Assembly: GCF_030580935.1 (NCBI RefSeq)
Contig: NZ_JAUQOM010000005.1
Span: 1-64,000, forward strand
Source: Sphingobium cyanobacteriorum
GTDB lineage: Bacteria > Pseudomonadota > Alphaproteobacteria > Sphingomonadales > Sphingomonadaceae
DNA length: 64,000 bases
Direction: 5' to 3'
Below are positions 46,632 to 56,217 of this stretch, in pieces. The notes below the pieces were generated by a model. The model had not been told where the DNA came from. It worked only from the letters and a program-made list of their open reading frames with translations, and ran no database searches. The position numbers were made by a program, and so were the translations under genes. Numbering within the stretch: the stretch's first letter is position 1; the number at the start of each line of letters is the position of its first letter.

Positions 46632-47255
46632 ATGATCGGGACCAAGGCACGCTGGATGACCGGAGCGCTGGTAAGCGCGGGGCTGTTTCTGGGTAGTGTC
46701 ACGGCGGCTGAGGCGCGTCCGCGCTATGGCTATGACCGTGGCTGGGACCGCCATGGTGGTTGGGACCGGCATCATCATCGTCGCGGTAACGGCTTTGGTC
46801 TGGGTGACGCGATCGGCGTCGCGGCGATCGTCGGCGCGGTGGCGATCGTCGCCTCATCCCTCAACAAGGACAAGCAGGCACAGGCCGGGCGCAGCGACGA
46901 TCTTGATGCACCGTCCCCCGCCAGCGGCACTGGCTATGGCGCCAATGTTCGCACCGATACGTCCGCGCGCGACGACGCCGACTTTTCCGACATAGCGGCG
47001 CAGGACGAGGGCATGACCGACGCCTGCGCCATCGCCGCCCGTGATGAGGCGCAGAACCGCAATGGCGGCTATGCCGAAGTCCGCCAGATCGACGCCCCCC
47101 GCGCGACCCCGGACGGCAGCTACAATATCGATGGCGAGGTCGAAGTCCACGCCAGCTATCGCGCCGCCACCGGCACGATCCATCGCTTCACCTGCGCAAT
47201 GAAAAACGGCCGCGTCGCCACCGTCTATCTCAGCCGGGACGTTGCGATGCAGTAA
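46632..47255 (+). CDS. exported protein of unknown function with a glycine-zipper-like segment
   Basis: A 207-residue protein with a signal peptide ending near AEARP. A His/Arg/Gly-rich stretch (about 28-52) is followed by a hydrophobic glycine-rich helix (FGLGDAIGVAAIVGAVAIVA) near 55-74. The C-terminal domain has two conserved-looking cysteines (DACAIA and FTCAM). I do not recognise a named family, though similar secreted proteins occur in sphingomonads. ATG 46632 follows GGAG at eight bases. Its neighbours give no functional clue. Confidence 0.7.
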   Translation: MIGTKARWMTGALVSAGLFLGSVTAAEARPRYGYDRGWDRHGGWDRHHHRRGNGFGLGDAIGVAAIVGAVAIVASSLNKDKQAQAGRSDDLDAPSPASGTGYGANVRTDTSARDDADFSDIAAQDEGMTDACAIAARDEAQNRNGGYAEVRQIDAPRATPDGSYNIDGEVEVHASYRAATGTIHRFTCAMKNGRVATVYLSRDVAMQ

Positions 47256-47411
47256 AGGAACCGTCCCTGCCTCCGTCATCGCGCTGTGCCGTTTCATCCC
47301 GTCGCCTGGACATTACGTCATCACCGCATGACCGCCGCGTCCCTGTGACATTCGCGACCTTCGCCACCGTGCCCCTTGGCAACGGCGTTGCGTCTCTATA
47401 GCCCCACCGCC

Positions 47412-48659
47412 ATGTCCGCCCCTGCCACCCGCCGCACCGCTGCGATCGCTTTCATCCTCATCACCGCGCTGCTCGATGTCATGTCGATGGGCATCGTCAT
47501 CCCGGTCCTGCCGCAACTGATCGAGCAATTGTCCGGCTCCAGCGCGGCCGCGGGCATGTGGAACGGCCTCTTCGTCGCGCTCTGGGCCGGGATGCAGTTC
47601 GTCTGCTCGCCGCTGATCGGCTCGCTGTCCGACCGTTTCGGCCGCCGCCCGGTGATCCTGATCTCGGTCGCGGGGCTGGCGCTCGACTATGTGCTGATGG
47701 CGCTCGCCCCCAATCTCTGGTGGCTGGCAGTGGGCCGCATTCTGGCCGGCCTCACCTCGTCCAGCTTCACCTCGACCTTCGCCTATATGGCCGACATCAC
47801 TCCACCCGAAGAGCGCGCCAAAGGCTATGGCCTGATTGGCGCGGCCTTCAGCGCCGGCTTCGTCGCCGGACCGCTGATCGGCGGCGTACTGGGCGAGATT
47901 TCGTTGCGCGCGCCCTTCTGGGCCGCAGCCGCCCTGTCCGGTCTCGCCTTCGTCTATGGCCTGTTCGTCCTGCCCGAATCGCTCGCCCCGGACAAGCGCA
48001 TGGCGTTCAGTTGGCACCGCGCCAATCCCTTCGGCGCCTTGAAACTCCTGCGTTCCCACCCGGAACTCTCCAACCTCGCCGTCGGCAATTTCCTCCTCTA
48101 TTTCGCCCATCACATCTTTTCCGCCATCTTCGTCCTCTACGCCGGCGACCGTTATGGCTGGGGGGCGTGGCAGGTCGGGGCGTTGCTGGCGCTGGTCGGC
48201 CTGCTCGACATGGGCGTGCAGGGCCTGCTCGTCGGCCCGGTGGTAAAACGGCTGGGCGACCGCACCACCATGGTCGTGGGCCTCTGCTTTGGCGCGATCG
48301 GCGTTGCCGCGATGGGCCTGGCCCCCACTGGCTGGCTGTTCGTGGCCGCGATGCTGCCCAATGCGCTTTGGGGCCTCGCCATGCCGACGATCCAGTCGCT
48401 GATGACCCAGCATGTTTCCGAATCCGAGCAGGGCCAGCTTCAGGGCGCGAACAACAGTGTTGGCGCGATCGCGGGGATCATTTCCCCACTATTTTTCGGC
48501 GCCATCTATTCCCTGTCGGCCGGCCCCCGCCCCACGCTACCCTTCATCGGCAGCGGCTTTCTGATCGCGGGCGCTGTCCTGGCTTTGGCGGCCCTGATCG
48601 GCTGGCGGGCGGGACGGCAGTTCAAGCCGCAACTGGACATATCGGGACAGGGCGACTAA
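47412..48659 (+). CDS. MFS transporter, TCR/Tet type
   Basis: A 415-residue, 12-helix major facilitator. The loop 2-3 motif [16 protein letters not shown] is near residue 70 and the antiporter-type GPLIGGVLG near 156. It is most like the TetA(class A-G)-related efflux proteins that export small drugs or metabolites with protons, but no resistance is implied by sequence alone. ATG 47412 was chosen because the first helix begins 11 residues later. No regulator gene lies beside it. guaA follows after 43 bases. Confidence 0.88.
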   Translation: MSAPATRRTAAIAFILITALLDVMSMGIVIPVLPQLIEQLSGSSAAAGMWNGLFVALWAGMQFVCSPLIGSLSDRFGRRPVILISVAGLALDYVLMALAPNLWWLAVGRILAGLTSSSFTSTFAYMADITPPEERAKGYGLIGAAFSAGFVAGPLIGGVLGEISLRAPFWAAAALSGLAFVYGLFVLPESLAPDKRMAFSWHRANPFGALKLLRSHPELSNLAVGNFLLYFAHHIFSAIFVLYAGDRYGWGAWQVGALLALVGLLDMGVQGLLVGPVVKRLGDRTTMVVGLCFGAIGVAAMGLAPTGWLFVAAMLPNALWGLAMPTIQSLMTQHVSESEQGQLQGANNSVGAIAGIISPLFFGAIYSLSAGPRPTLPFIGSGFLIAGAVLALAALIGWRAGRQFKPQLDISGQGD

Positions 48660-48702
48660 CCGGGCGCGAATCCCTTCCACCGCTCGACATAAAGGCGATT
48701 CG

Positions 48703-50262
48703 ATGACGCTGCCCCTTCAGGATTCCATTCTCATCGTGGACTTCGGCAGCCAGGTGACGCAGCTCATCGCCCGCCGCGTGCGCGAAGCGGGCGTCTATTC
48801 CGAAATCGCCCCCTTCAACAGCGCAGCGGAGGCCTTTGCCCGGATGCAGCCCAAGGGGGTGATCCTGTCGGGCGGGCCATCGTCGGTCATGTGGGACGAC
48901 AGCCCCCGCGCGCCCCAGGCGATCTTCGACGCAGGCGTTCCGGTGCTGGGCATCTGCTACGGCCAGCAGACGATGATGCAGCAGCTGGGCGGCAATGTCG
49001 AAGGCGGCGAGAGTGGCGAATTCGGCCGCGCCTTCATTGAGGTGAAGAAAAGCTGCGCGCTGTTCGACGGCCTGTGGAACGAAGGCGAGCGCCATCAGGT
49101 GTGGATGAGCCATGGCGACAAGGTGACGCAGCTCGCCCCCGGTTTCGAGGTGGTGGCGACCAGCGAAGGCGCGCCCTTCGCCGTCACCGCCAACGAAGCC
49201 AGGCGGTTCTACGCCACCCAGTTCCATCCCGAAGTCGTCCACACCCCCGATGGCGGCAAGCTGCTCGCCAATTTCGTGCGCCATGTCTGCGGCCTGGCCG
49301 GCGACTGGACCATGGCAGAGTTCCGCGCGACCAAGATCGCCGACATCCGCGCCCAGGTGGGTGAAGGCCGGGTGATCTGCGGCCTGTCGGGCGGCGTCGA
49401 TAGCGCCGTGGCGGCGGTCCTCATCCACGAAGCGATCGGCGACCAATTGACCTGCGTGTTCGTCGACCATGGCCTGATGCGCCTGGGCGAGGCCGAACAG
49501 GTGGTCAGCCTGTTCCGCGAACATTATGGCATCAAGCTCGTGCATGTGAACGCGGAGGAGCGTTTCCTGGGCGGCCTTGCGGGCCTGACCGATCCCGAAA
49601 AGAAGCGCAAGTTCATCGGCGGCGAATTCATCGCCGTGTTCGAGGAGGAAGCCGCGACGATCGGCGGCGCCGATTTCCTGGCGCAAGGCACGCTCTATCC
49701 CGACGTGATCGAGAGCGTGTCCTTCACCGGCGGCCCTTCGGTGACGATCAAGTCGCACCACAATGTCGGCGGCCTGCCCGAACGCATGAACATGCAACTG
49801 GTCGAGCCGTTGCGCGAACTGTTCAAGGACGAAGTGCGCGTGCTGGGCAAGGAACTGGGCCTGCCCGACATTTTCGTGGGCCGCCACCCCTTCCCCGGCC
49901 CTGGCCTGGCGATCCGCATCCCCGGTGAAGTGACCAAGGACCGCTGCGACATCCTGCGCAAGGCGGACGCCGTCTATCTGGAGGAAATCCGCAATGCCGG
50001 GCTCTATGACGCGATCTGGCAGGCCTTCGCCGTGCTGTTGCCGGTCCGCACCGTGGGCGTCATGGGCGACCTGCGCACCTATGACAGCGTCTGCGCCCTG
50101 CGCGCCGTCACCTCGACCGACGGCATGACCGCCGACATCTATCCCTTCGACGCCGCCTTCTTGAGCCGCGTCGCGACCCGCATCATCAACGAAGTCAAGG
50201 GCATCAACCGCGTCGTCTACGACTTCACCAGCAAGCCGCCGGGCACGATCGAGTGGGAATGA
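48703..50262 (+). CDS. guaA: GMP synthase (glutamine-hydrolysing)
   Basis: A 519-residue enzyme that aminates XMP to GMP. The glutaminase domain has Cys in GICYGQQ near residue 86 and His-Glu in QFHPEV near 173. The ATP pyrophosphatase loop [10 protein letters not shown] is near 226, and the C-terminal dimer domain ends in [10 protein letters not shown], a universal ending. Length and order are normal. Confidence 0.98.
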   Translation: MTLPLQDSILIVDFGSQVTQLIARRVREAGVYSEIAPFNSAAEAFARMQPKGVILSGGPSSVMWDDSPRAPQAIFDAGVPVLGICYGQQTMMQQLGGNVEGGESGEFGRAFIEVKKSCALFDGLWNEGERHQVWMSHGDKVTQLAPGFEVVATSEGAPFAVTANEARRFYATQFHPEVVHTPDGGKLLANFVRHVCGLAGDWTMAEFRATKIADIRAQVGEGRVICGLSGGVDSAVAAVLIHEAIGDQLTCVFVDHGLMRLGEAEQVVSLFREHYGIKLVHVNAEERFLGGLAGLTDPEKKRKFIGGEFIAVFEEEAATIGGADFLAQGTLYPDVIESVSFTGGPSVTIKSHHNVGGLPERMNMQLVEPLRELFKDEVRVLGKELGLPDIFVGRHPFPGPGLAIRIPGEVTKDRCDILRKADAVYLEEIRNAGLYDAIWQAFAVLLPVRTVGVMGDLRTYDSVCALRAVTSTDGMTADIYPFDAAFLSRVATRIINEVKGINRVVYDFTSKPPGTIEWE

Positions 50263-50492
50263 TTCTTGTCCATCCGGGCGTATTCGAAACTACGCTGCGG
50301 ATGAGACGCAAATCACTAAAAATACAGGAAAAATTTCGCCATATTTTGCCACCTGTCGGGGATAAACCGTCGGGGTGGCGGCATAGCGACCGGATGGACT
50401 TTTTTTCTCATCGCAAACATGTGGATAGCGTCAGGCATATCAGCGCCTATGCCGGCGTCCTTTTCCAGTAACATATTGGGAAACCTGGAACA

Positions 50493-50687
50493 ATGAGCGA
50501 TGCGCCAGGCCCGTTTACAGGCTGGCGATATAGTGGGCTGTGTGAGAAGCTGACCGAGGCGCGGCGCGCTATTGCTGAGGCTCGCGCCCCTTCACAGGAG
50601 GCGCAGCGCGAAAAGCGCGGCTTCCAGGAAACGAAAAGCGTCGGCGCGTGCGGCCTTCTTCGCGGTCGCAAGCGACATAAGCGCTAA
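50493..50687 (+). CDS. possible small basic protein, unknown
   Basis: A 64-residue reading frame starting MSDAPGPFTGWRY and ending in a basic tail (RGRKRHKR). A helical middle (LTEARRAIAEARAPSQEAQ) is predicted by eye. The ribosome site GGAA is weak. The stretch 50263-50492 before it holds no gene that I can support and is less GC-rich. This may be real or chance. Confidence 0.35.
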   Translation: MSDAPGPFTGWRYSGLCEKLTEARRAIAEARAPSQEAQREKRGFQETKSVGACGLLRGRKRHKR

Positions 50688-50744
50688 CACAAGACAGTCA
50701 GCAGCAGCACAGCAGCCTTAAGCGATTTTGAATAAAGGAAGAAA

Positions 50745-50819
<75 letters not shown>

Positions 50820-50936
50820 ACTTTTTTCTTCGCCCGAAGCCGCTGTTCGCGCTTCGGAGGCCGGGCCTATGGCCGCCCCCCGGCCCGATGTCAAGGCGGG
50901 TTGCGGCCGATGGCACATTTTGCTTATGCGCCGGAC

Positions 50937-51074
50937 ATGACTGAAACACAGGATGAGAAAAAGGCGCGACTGGCGCAGGCGTTGCGCGACAATCTGCGCC
51001 GGCGCAAGGCGCAGATGCGGGAGGCTTCGCGGGAGGAAGCGATGCCGCCCCCTCCCGAAAAACCCAAGGACTGA
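50937..51074 (+). CDS. small conserved hypothetical protein
   Basis: A 45-residue protein, MTETQDEKKARLAQALRDNL followed by a basic RRRKAQMREASREE segment and a Pro-rich end. Similar short Lys/Arg-rich helical proteins are common in alphaproteobacteria; I know no function. The frame is open upstream through the tRNA, and ATG 50937 is chosen because the characteristic sequence begins there. It converges with the aminopeptidase gene; the two stops are three bases apart. Confidence 0.6.
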   Translation: MTETQDEKKARLAQALRDNLRRRKAQMREASREEAMPPPPEKPKD

Positions 51075-51077
51075 TCC

Positions 51078-52859
51078 TTAGAGAGGCGCGCACGCAGCCT
51101 GGAGCCAGACGCCCGCATCGCCCTCCAGTTGCGGGGCGACCAGGGCCAGCACCCTGGCATGATAGGCGTCGATCCAGGCGCGCTCGTCGCCACTCAGCAG
51201 GTCGGTGGCGATCAGGGCACGATCAAGCGGTGCATAGGTCAATGTTTCGAACCCCAACATGGCCTTTTCCGCGCCGGGGATCGCCCGTTCCTCGACCAGC
51301 ACCAGATTTTCGATGCGGATGCCATATTCGCCGGTCTTGTAATAGCCCGGCTCGTTGGAGAGGAGCATGCCCGCCACGAGCGGTTCATCGCCGCCACCGA
51401 ATGTGGCGATCCGCTGCGGCCCTTCATGCACCGACAGGAAGCTGCCGACGCCATGGCCGGTGCCATGGGCGTAATCCAGCCCTTCGGCCCAGAGATATTG
51501 CCGCGCGAGGACATCAAGCTGGCCGCCCCGCGTGCCTTTCGGGAATATGGCGCGGGCAAGCGCGACATGGCCTTTCAAGACCAGTGTGAAGCGACGGCGC
51601 ATTTCTTCGGTGGGCGTGCCGATCGCCACGGTGCGGGTAACGTCAGTGGTGCCATCGCGATACTGGCCACCCGAATCAACCAGATACAGCGTGCCCGTCT
51701 CGATCGGGCGGTTCGTCTTTTCCTCGACACGGTAATGGACCACCGCGCCGTTCGGCCCCGCGCCGCTGATCGTGTCGAACGACAGATCCTCCAGCAGGCC
51801 GGTTTCCTTGCGGAAGGCTTCCAGCCGGTCGGATGCGTCCAATTCGGTGAGGCCACCCTTGGGCGCTTCGACCGCGATCCAGTGGAGAAAGCGGCTCAAG
51901 GCCGCGCCATCGCGCGCCTGCGCCGCCTTGTGACCGGCGATTTCGGTGGCATTTTTGATCGCCTTGGGCAGGACGGCAGGATCGCGCAGCGACAGCACGG
52001 TCGCGCCACCTTCATCAAGATGATTGAAGATCGCTGCGACAGCCCGCTCAGGATCGGCGACCACCGTTTTTCCGCCGAAATCCCGGAGCGCCGTCGCGAA
52101 GTTCACACCGTCCCTGACCCGCACCGCATTGCCCAGATGCTGGGCGACAGCCTCATCCATTTTCTCCGGCGCGACATAAAGGTCGGCGGTGGCATCGGCA
52201 TGAACGATAGCATAGGCAAGCGCGACGGGGGTGCGATCCACATCCTTGCCCCGGATGTTGAAGGTCCAGGCGATCGAATCGAGCGCGGACAGCACCACCG
52301 CATCGGCCTTTTTCTCCGTCAGCCAGTCCGCCATCGCGGCACGCTTTTCCGCCGCCGACTGACCGGCGAAGCGATCGTCATGCACCACCAGCTTGGCACC
52401 GCTGCGCGCCGGGCGATCGGGCCAGATGGCATCGACAGGGTTGGTGTCGACCGCGACCAGTTCCGCCCCTTTCAGGGCCAGTGCCTGCGTCGCTTGGCTG
52501 ACCCAGCCGCGAGTGTGGAGCCAGGGATCATAGCCGATGCGCGCGCCCTGCCCGGCATGATCCTTCAGCCAGGCGGCGATCGATGTCTGGGGTACGCTTT
52601 CATATTGCCAATGGGCGCCGTCCACCTGCTCGCGCACTTGCAGCGTATAACGACCGTCGACGAAAATCGCCGCTTCCTCCGGCAGCACCACGGCGCTGCC
52701 CGCAGACCCTTGAAATCCTGTCAGCCAGGCGAGCCGCTGGGCATAGGCGCCGACATATTCGCTCATATGCTCGTCGGTCAGCGGCACCACGAAACCATCG
52801 AGCCTCTGACGCACAAGTTGCGCGCGCAGGGCCTTGAGGCGATCTTCATAACTGGACAT
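51078..52859 (-). CDS. aminopeptidase P family metallopeptidase
   Basis: A 593-residue M24B peptidase with two creatinase-like N-terminal domains (about residues 1-310) and a C-terminal pita-bread catalytic domain. Metal ligands are seen in VDSGGQYRDGTTDVTR (two Asp) near 405, HGTGHGVGSFLSVHEGP (His) near 480, and NEPGYY and RIENL (Glu). It removes the first residue from peptides with proline second. The three-domain length matches the cytosolic eukaryote-like form. ATG 52859 is preferred over the TTG one codon earlier. The following peptidase gene is divergent. Confidence 0.92.
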   Translation of the reverse strand: MSSYEDRLKALRAQLVRQRLDGFVVPLTDEHMSEYVGAYAQRLAWLTGFQGSAGSAVVLPEEAAIFVDGRYTLQVREQVDGAHWQYESVPQTSIAAWLKDHAGQGARIGYDPWLHTRGWVSQATQALALKGAELVAVDTNPVDAIWPDRPARSGAKLVVHDDRFAGQSAAEKRAAMADWLTEKKADAVVLSALDSIAWTFNIRGKDVDRTPVALAYAIVHADATADLYVAPEKMDEAVAQHLGNAVRVRDGVNFATALRDFGGKTVVADPERAVAAIFNHLDEGGATVLSLRDPAVLPKAIKNATEIAGHKAAQARDGAALSRFLHWIAVEAPKGGLTELDASDRLEAFRKETGLLEDLSFDTISGAGPNGAVVHYRVEEKTNRPIETGTLYLVDSGGQYRDGTTDVTRTVAIGTPTEEMRRRFTLVLKGHVALARAIFPKGTRGGQLDVLARQYLWAEGLDYAHGTGHGVGSFLSVHEGPQRIATFGGGDEPLVAGMLLSNEPGYYKTGEYGIRIENLVLVEERAIPGAEKAMLGFETLTYAPLDRALIATDLLSGDERAWIDAYHARVLALVAPQLEGDAGVWLQAACAPL

Positions 52860-52972
52860 CAAATTTCCCTTGGATCATGTCGGGCCTCTTGCGTCGGCCA
52901 TCATGCCGACAACATAGAGAGGCAAGCGCGCTTATGCCAGCGCATGGCCCTGTATAAACCCATGGATAATTG

Positions 52973-55045
52973 ATGACCGATCACATGCAGCCTACGCCCC
53001 TGCCCCCTGTCGCGGAGCGCCGCCCGCACAGCTTCACGCATCATGGCGTCACGGTGGACGATCCTTACGCATGGCTGCGCGATCCGAACTATCCCGACGT
53101 TCAGGACAGGCAGGTGCTCGCCTATCTGGAGGCGGAAAACGCCTGGTTCGAGAAGGCGATGGCGCCGCACAAGCCCCTGCTCGACACGCTGTTCCAGGAA
53201 ATGAAGGGACGGATCAAGGAGGATGACCAGTCGGTTCCGCAAAAGGATGGCGACTATATCTATTGGCGCGCCTTCGAAACCGGCGCGCAATATCGCAAAT
53301 GGTATCGCAAGCCGGTTAATGGCGGTGATGACCAGTTGATCCTGGACGAACCCGCGCTGGCGGAGGGGCATGACTATTTCCGGCTAGGCGCGATGTCGGT
53401 CAGCCCGGATGGCCGCTACCTTGCCTACGCGATCGACACTGACGGGTCGGAGAGGTTCGAGGCGCGGATCAAGGACCTGTTTTCCGGCGAAACCCTGCCT
53501 GAGGTGATCCCCGACACATTATCGTCGCTGGTGTGGACGGCGGATAGCAGGGGATTATTGTATGGTCTTGCCAACGAAAACTGGCGGACCGACAATGCGC
53601 GGCTGCACTGGCTGGGCCAAGATGTGGCGAGCGACGTCGAGCTGTTCCACGAGGATGATGAGGGGTTCCGTGTCTCGATCGGCCTTACCTCCTCGGAAAA
53701 GTGGATCGTCATCGCGACCGGCGACCATGTGACGAGCGAAGCCTGGCTGATCCCGTCCGACGACCCCACCGCCAAGCCGTTACTGGTCGCGGCGCGCAAG
53801 CCGGGCCGCGAATATGATGTCGATGAGCATGAGGGCACACTCTACATCAAGACCAACGACACGGATCCCAACTTCCGGCTGGTGAAGGCGACGCTCGACG
53901 CGCCCGACCAGTGGACGGAAGTGATCGCCCCCTCGCAAAATTTCTATCTGACCGATTTCACGCTCTTCAAAGGCTTTTACGTCACCGAAGGACGGCAGGA
54001 CGGGCTGGACCAGATCGAACTGCGTGATTACGCGACCCATACGCCAAAGCGCATCCCTTTCCCCGAAGCCAGCTATTCGGCGAGCCTGGACGACAATCCC
54101 GAATATGACGTGACCCGGTTGCGGATCGGTTATGAATCGATGGTCACGCCTGACACCATTTACGACTATCATCTGGAAACAGGTGAACTGGAGGTGCTGA
54201 AGGTCCAGGCTATCCCGTCAGGCTATGACGCCAGCCGCTATGCCACCGAGCGGCTGATGATCGCGGCGCGCGACGGCACGCAAATCCCGGTATCGATCGT
54301 CTATCCTGCCGGCCTGCCCCGCGACGGCAGCGCGCCACTGCATCTTTATGGCTATGGCGCCTATGGGCTGGCGATGGAGCCGGGCTTTTCGACCAGTCGC
54401 CTGTCGCTGCTCGATCGCGGCTTCGCCTTTGCGCTGGCGCATATCCGCGGTGGCGATGACCTGGGCCAGCAATGGTATCTGGATGGGAAGCTGGACAAGC
54501 GCGTCAACACCTTCACCGATTTCGTCGATGTGGCCAAGAGGCTGATCGATCTCGGCTATACGGCCAAGGGCCGGATCAGCATTTCGGGCGGATCGGCCGG
54601 CGGCGAACTGATGGGCGCGGTGATCAACTCCGACCCCGACCTGTGGGGCGCGGTGGTGGCGCATGTGCCCTTTGTCGACGTGCTCAACACCATGCTGGAC
54701 GAGACGCTGCCCCTGACGCCGGGCGAATGGCCCGAATGGGGCAATCCGATCGCGGATGAAGCCGCATTCCATACGATCCGGTCTTACGATCCCTACACCC
54801 ATGTCAAGGCGCAGGACTATCCGCCGCTGATGGTGACGGCGGGCCTGAACGATCCGCGCGTGACCTATTGGGAGCCAGCCAAATGGGTGGCGAAGCTGCG
54901 AGCGACCAAGACCGACGACAATATGCTGCTGCTCAAGACCAATATGGGCGCGGGTCATGGCGGCAAGTCAGGGCGCTTTGAAAGCCTGCATGAGACGGCG
55001 GAGGAGTTCGCCTTCATCCTGTGGCAATTGGGCATGGCGAACTGA
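52973..55045 (+). CDS. ptrB: oligopeptidase B-type S9 peptidase
   Basis: A 690-residue S9A peptidase. The N-terminal segment RRPHSFTHHGVTVDDPYAWL is typical; a propeller domain (about 80-400) and catalytic domain follow, with the nucleophile in SGGSAGGELM near residue 541, the Asp in NDPRVTYWEP near 627 and the His in GAGHGGKSGR near 662. The family cleaves short peptides after basic residues. No signal peptide is present, so it is cytoplasmic, unlike the exported relative at 44360. It shares one base with the next gene (TGATG), implying coupled translation with the thioesterase. Confidence 0.92.
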   Translation: MTDHMQPTPLPPVAERRPHSFTHHGVTVDDPYAWLRDPNYPDVQDRQVLAYLEAENAWFEKAMAPHKPLLDTLFQEMKGRIKEDDQSVPQKDGDYIYWRAFETGAQYRKWYRKPVNGGDDQLILDEPALAEGHDYFRLGAMSVSPDGRYLAYAIDTDGSERFEARIKDLFSGETLPEVIPDTLSSLVWTADSRGLLYGLANENWRTDNARLHWLGQDVASDVELFHEDDEGFRVSIGLTSSEKWIVIATGDHVTSEAWLIPSDDPTAKPLLVAARKPGREYDVDEHEGTLYIKTNDTDPNFRLVKATLDAPDQWTEVIAPSQNFYLTDFTLFKGFYVTEGRQDGLDQIELRDYATHTPKRIPFPEASYSASLDDNPEYDVTRLRIGYESMVTPDTIYDYHLETGELEVLKVQAIPSGYDASRYATERLMIAARDGTQIPVSIVYPAGLPRDGSAPLHLYGYGAYGLAMEPGFSTSRLSLLDRGFAFALAHIRGGDDLGQQWYLDGKLDKRVNTFTDFVDVAKRLIDLGYTAKGRISISGGSAGGELMGAVINSDPDLWGAVVAHVPFVDVLNTMLDETLPLTPGEWPEWGNPIADEAAFHTIRSYDPYTHVKAQDYPPLMVTAGLNDPRVTYWEPAKWVAKLRATKTDDNMLLLKTNMGAGHGGKSGRFESLHETAEEFAFILWQLGMAN

Positions 55046-55446
55046 TGGCGTCCCCCTTCACCAAACAGATCATGGCGCTGCCTGAACATATCGACGTGCT
55101 GGGTCATGTGAACAATGCGGTGTGGGTGCAATGGATGGAGCAGGTGTCGGTCGAGCACTGGACGCGCGATGCCGATCCTGCCCATGTCGATGCCTATATC
55201 TGGGTCGTGACCCGGCACGAGATCGATTATCGCGGCAATGTAACGGCAGGGGAGACGGTGACGGCGCGTACCTGGATTCCCGATCCGCCGCGCGGCGCCC
55301 GGTTCGACCGGCTGATCGAATTCACTGGGCCGGATGGCAAGGTAAAGGTCGCCGCACGATCGACCTGGGCAATGATCGAGAAGGAAACGGGGCGCCTGAT
55401 GCGGGTGCCCGTACAAGTCGCTGCCCCTTTCCTGAACGCCAGATAA
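55045..55446 (+). CDS. acyl-CoA thioesterase, hotdog fold
   Basis: A 133-residue hotdog thioesterase of the 4-hydroxybenzoyl-CoA/YbgC type. The motif DVLGHVNNAVWVQWMEQ, near residues 18-34, holds the usual catalytic Asp replaced in position by Asn-Asn, as seen in many relatives. It probably hydrolyses short or medium acyl-CoA. The start ATG 55045 overlaps the ptrB stop. Confidence 0.85.
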   Translation: MASPFTKQIMALPEHIDVLGHVNNAVWVQWMEQVSVEHWTRDADPAHVDAYIWVVTRHEIDYRGNVTAGETVTARTWIPDPPRGARFDRLIEFTGPDGKVKVAARSTWAMIEKETGRLMRVPVQVAAPFLNAR

Positions 55447-55508
55447 AGGAACTTACAGACAAAGGCACACGTTTCTCTGCCCGTCATCTTCAGTGACAGG
55501 AGAGAAAT

Positions 55509-56126
55509 ATGAAGAATATCTTCGGGTCTACCATGGGCGGCTTGCTGGCCGCTACCGCCCTTAGCCTGACCGCCACCCCGGCCTTTGCCGGTGACGAGGA
55601 ACGCGCTCTGGCCGCCATCGCCCAGGCGCAGGGCAAGGTCGATGCAGCCGCGAAGCTCAACGCTTCGCCTGAGTTGATGGCGCGGGCGCAAGCCGCCCTG
55701 CGTCTGGCGCAGGAAGAATTGAAGAGTGGCAAGGAGCAGAAGGCGATCGCGTCAGCGCTCGACGCGCAGCAGGCCGCCGACACCGCGATCGGTGAAGGCC
55801 AGCAGCGCATGGACGCCAACGCGCAGGTTCAGGCCGAAGCCACGGTAAATGCCCAGCAGCAGGCCGATGCCGCCAACGCCCGCGCCGCTATCGCCGAGCA
55901 GGCCGCCGCCTCCGCCGCCGCCGATGCACAGGCAGCGCGTAATGCCGCCGCCCTCGCCGCCGCCAAGCCAGCCACCACGACGGTGACGACCGAAACGGTG
56001 AAGGCTGCGCCCGCCACGGCGCGCAGCAGTGCGCCCAAGCGCAAGATCGTGCGCAAGACAACCACCACCGCGCCGCGCGCGACGGTTGCAGAGCGAACCA
56101 CCACCACGGTCACGACGCAGAACTAG
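55509..56126 (+). CDS. exported Ala-rich coiled-coil protein
   Basis: A 205-residue protein with a signal peptide ending in AFAGD. A long Ala/Gln-rich helix (about residues 30-155), similar in feel to DUF4398 envelope proteins, is followed by a Thr/Lys/Arg tail (RKIVRKTTTTAPR). It may lie along peptidoglycan or the outer membrane, but this is inference from composition. The ribosome site GGAGAG precedes the ATG. A hairpin follows the stop. Confidence 0.68.
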   Translation: MKNIFGSTMGGLLAATALSLTATPAFAGDEERALAAIAQAQGKVDAAAKLNASPELMARAQAALRLAQEELKSGKEQKAIASALDAQQAADTAIGEGQQRMDANAQVQAEATVNAQQQADAANARAAIAEQAAASAAADAQAARNAAALAAAKPATTTVTTETVKAAPATARSSAPKRKIVRKTTTTAPRATVAERTTTTVTTQN

Positions 56127-56129
56127 AGA

Positions 56130-56169
56130 GATTTCTCATCAGATGACATCATCTGATGCCTGGGAAATC
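56130..56169. terminator. two-way hairpin between convergent genes
   Basis: CATCAGATGA (56137-56146) pairs with TCATCTGATG (56149-56158) and the outer bases GATTTC (56130-56135) pair with GAAATC (56164-56169). It lies between the ends of the Ala-rich gene and the ABC gene and could serve both, although the T tracts are poor. Confidence 0.6.
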
Positions 56170-56217
56170 GCGTAAAATCAATAAACTACCGTGGATCGCC
56201 GGGTGGCGTGGTGTCAC

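Noticed and set aside
47412..48659. Tetracycline resistance from the Tet-like MFS transporter
   Set aside because: It resembles the family only broadly; no regulator or mobile element is adjacent, so no resistance claim is justified.
50253..50471. 72-codon frame overlapping the end of guaA
   Set aside because: No ribosome site, no family, and low-GC sequence with a likely chance frame.
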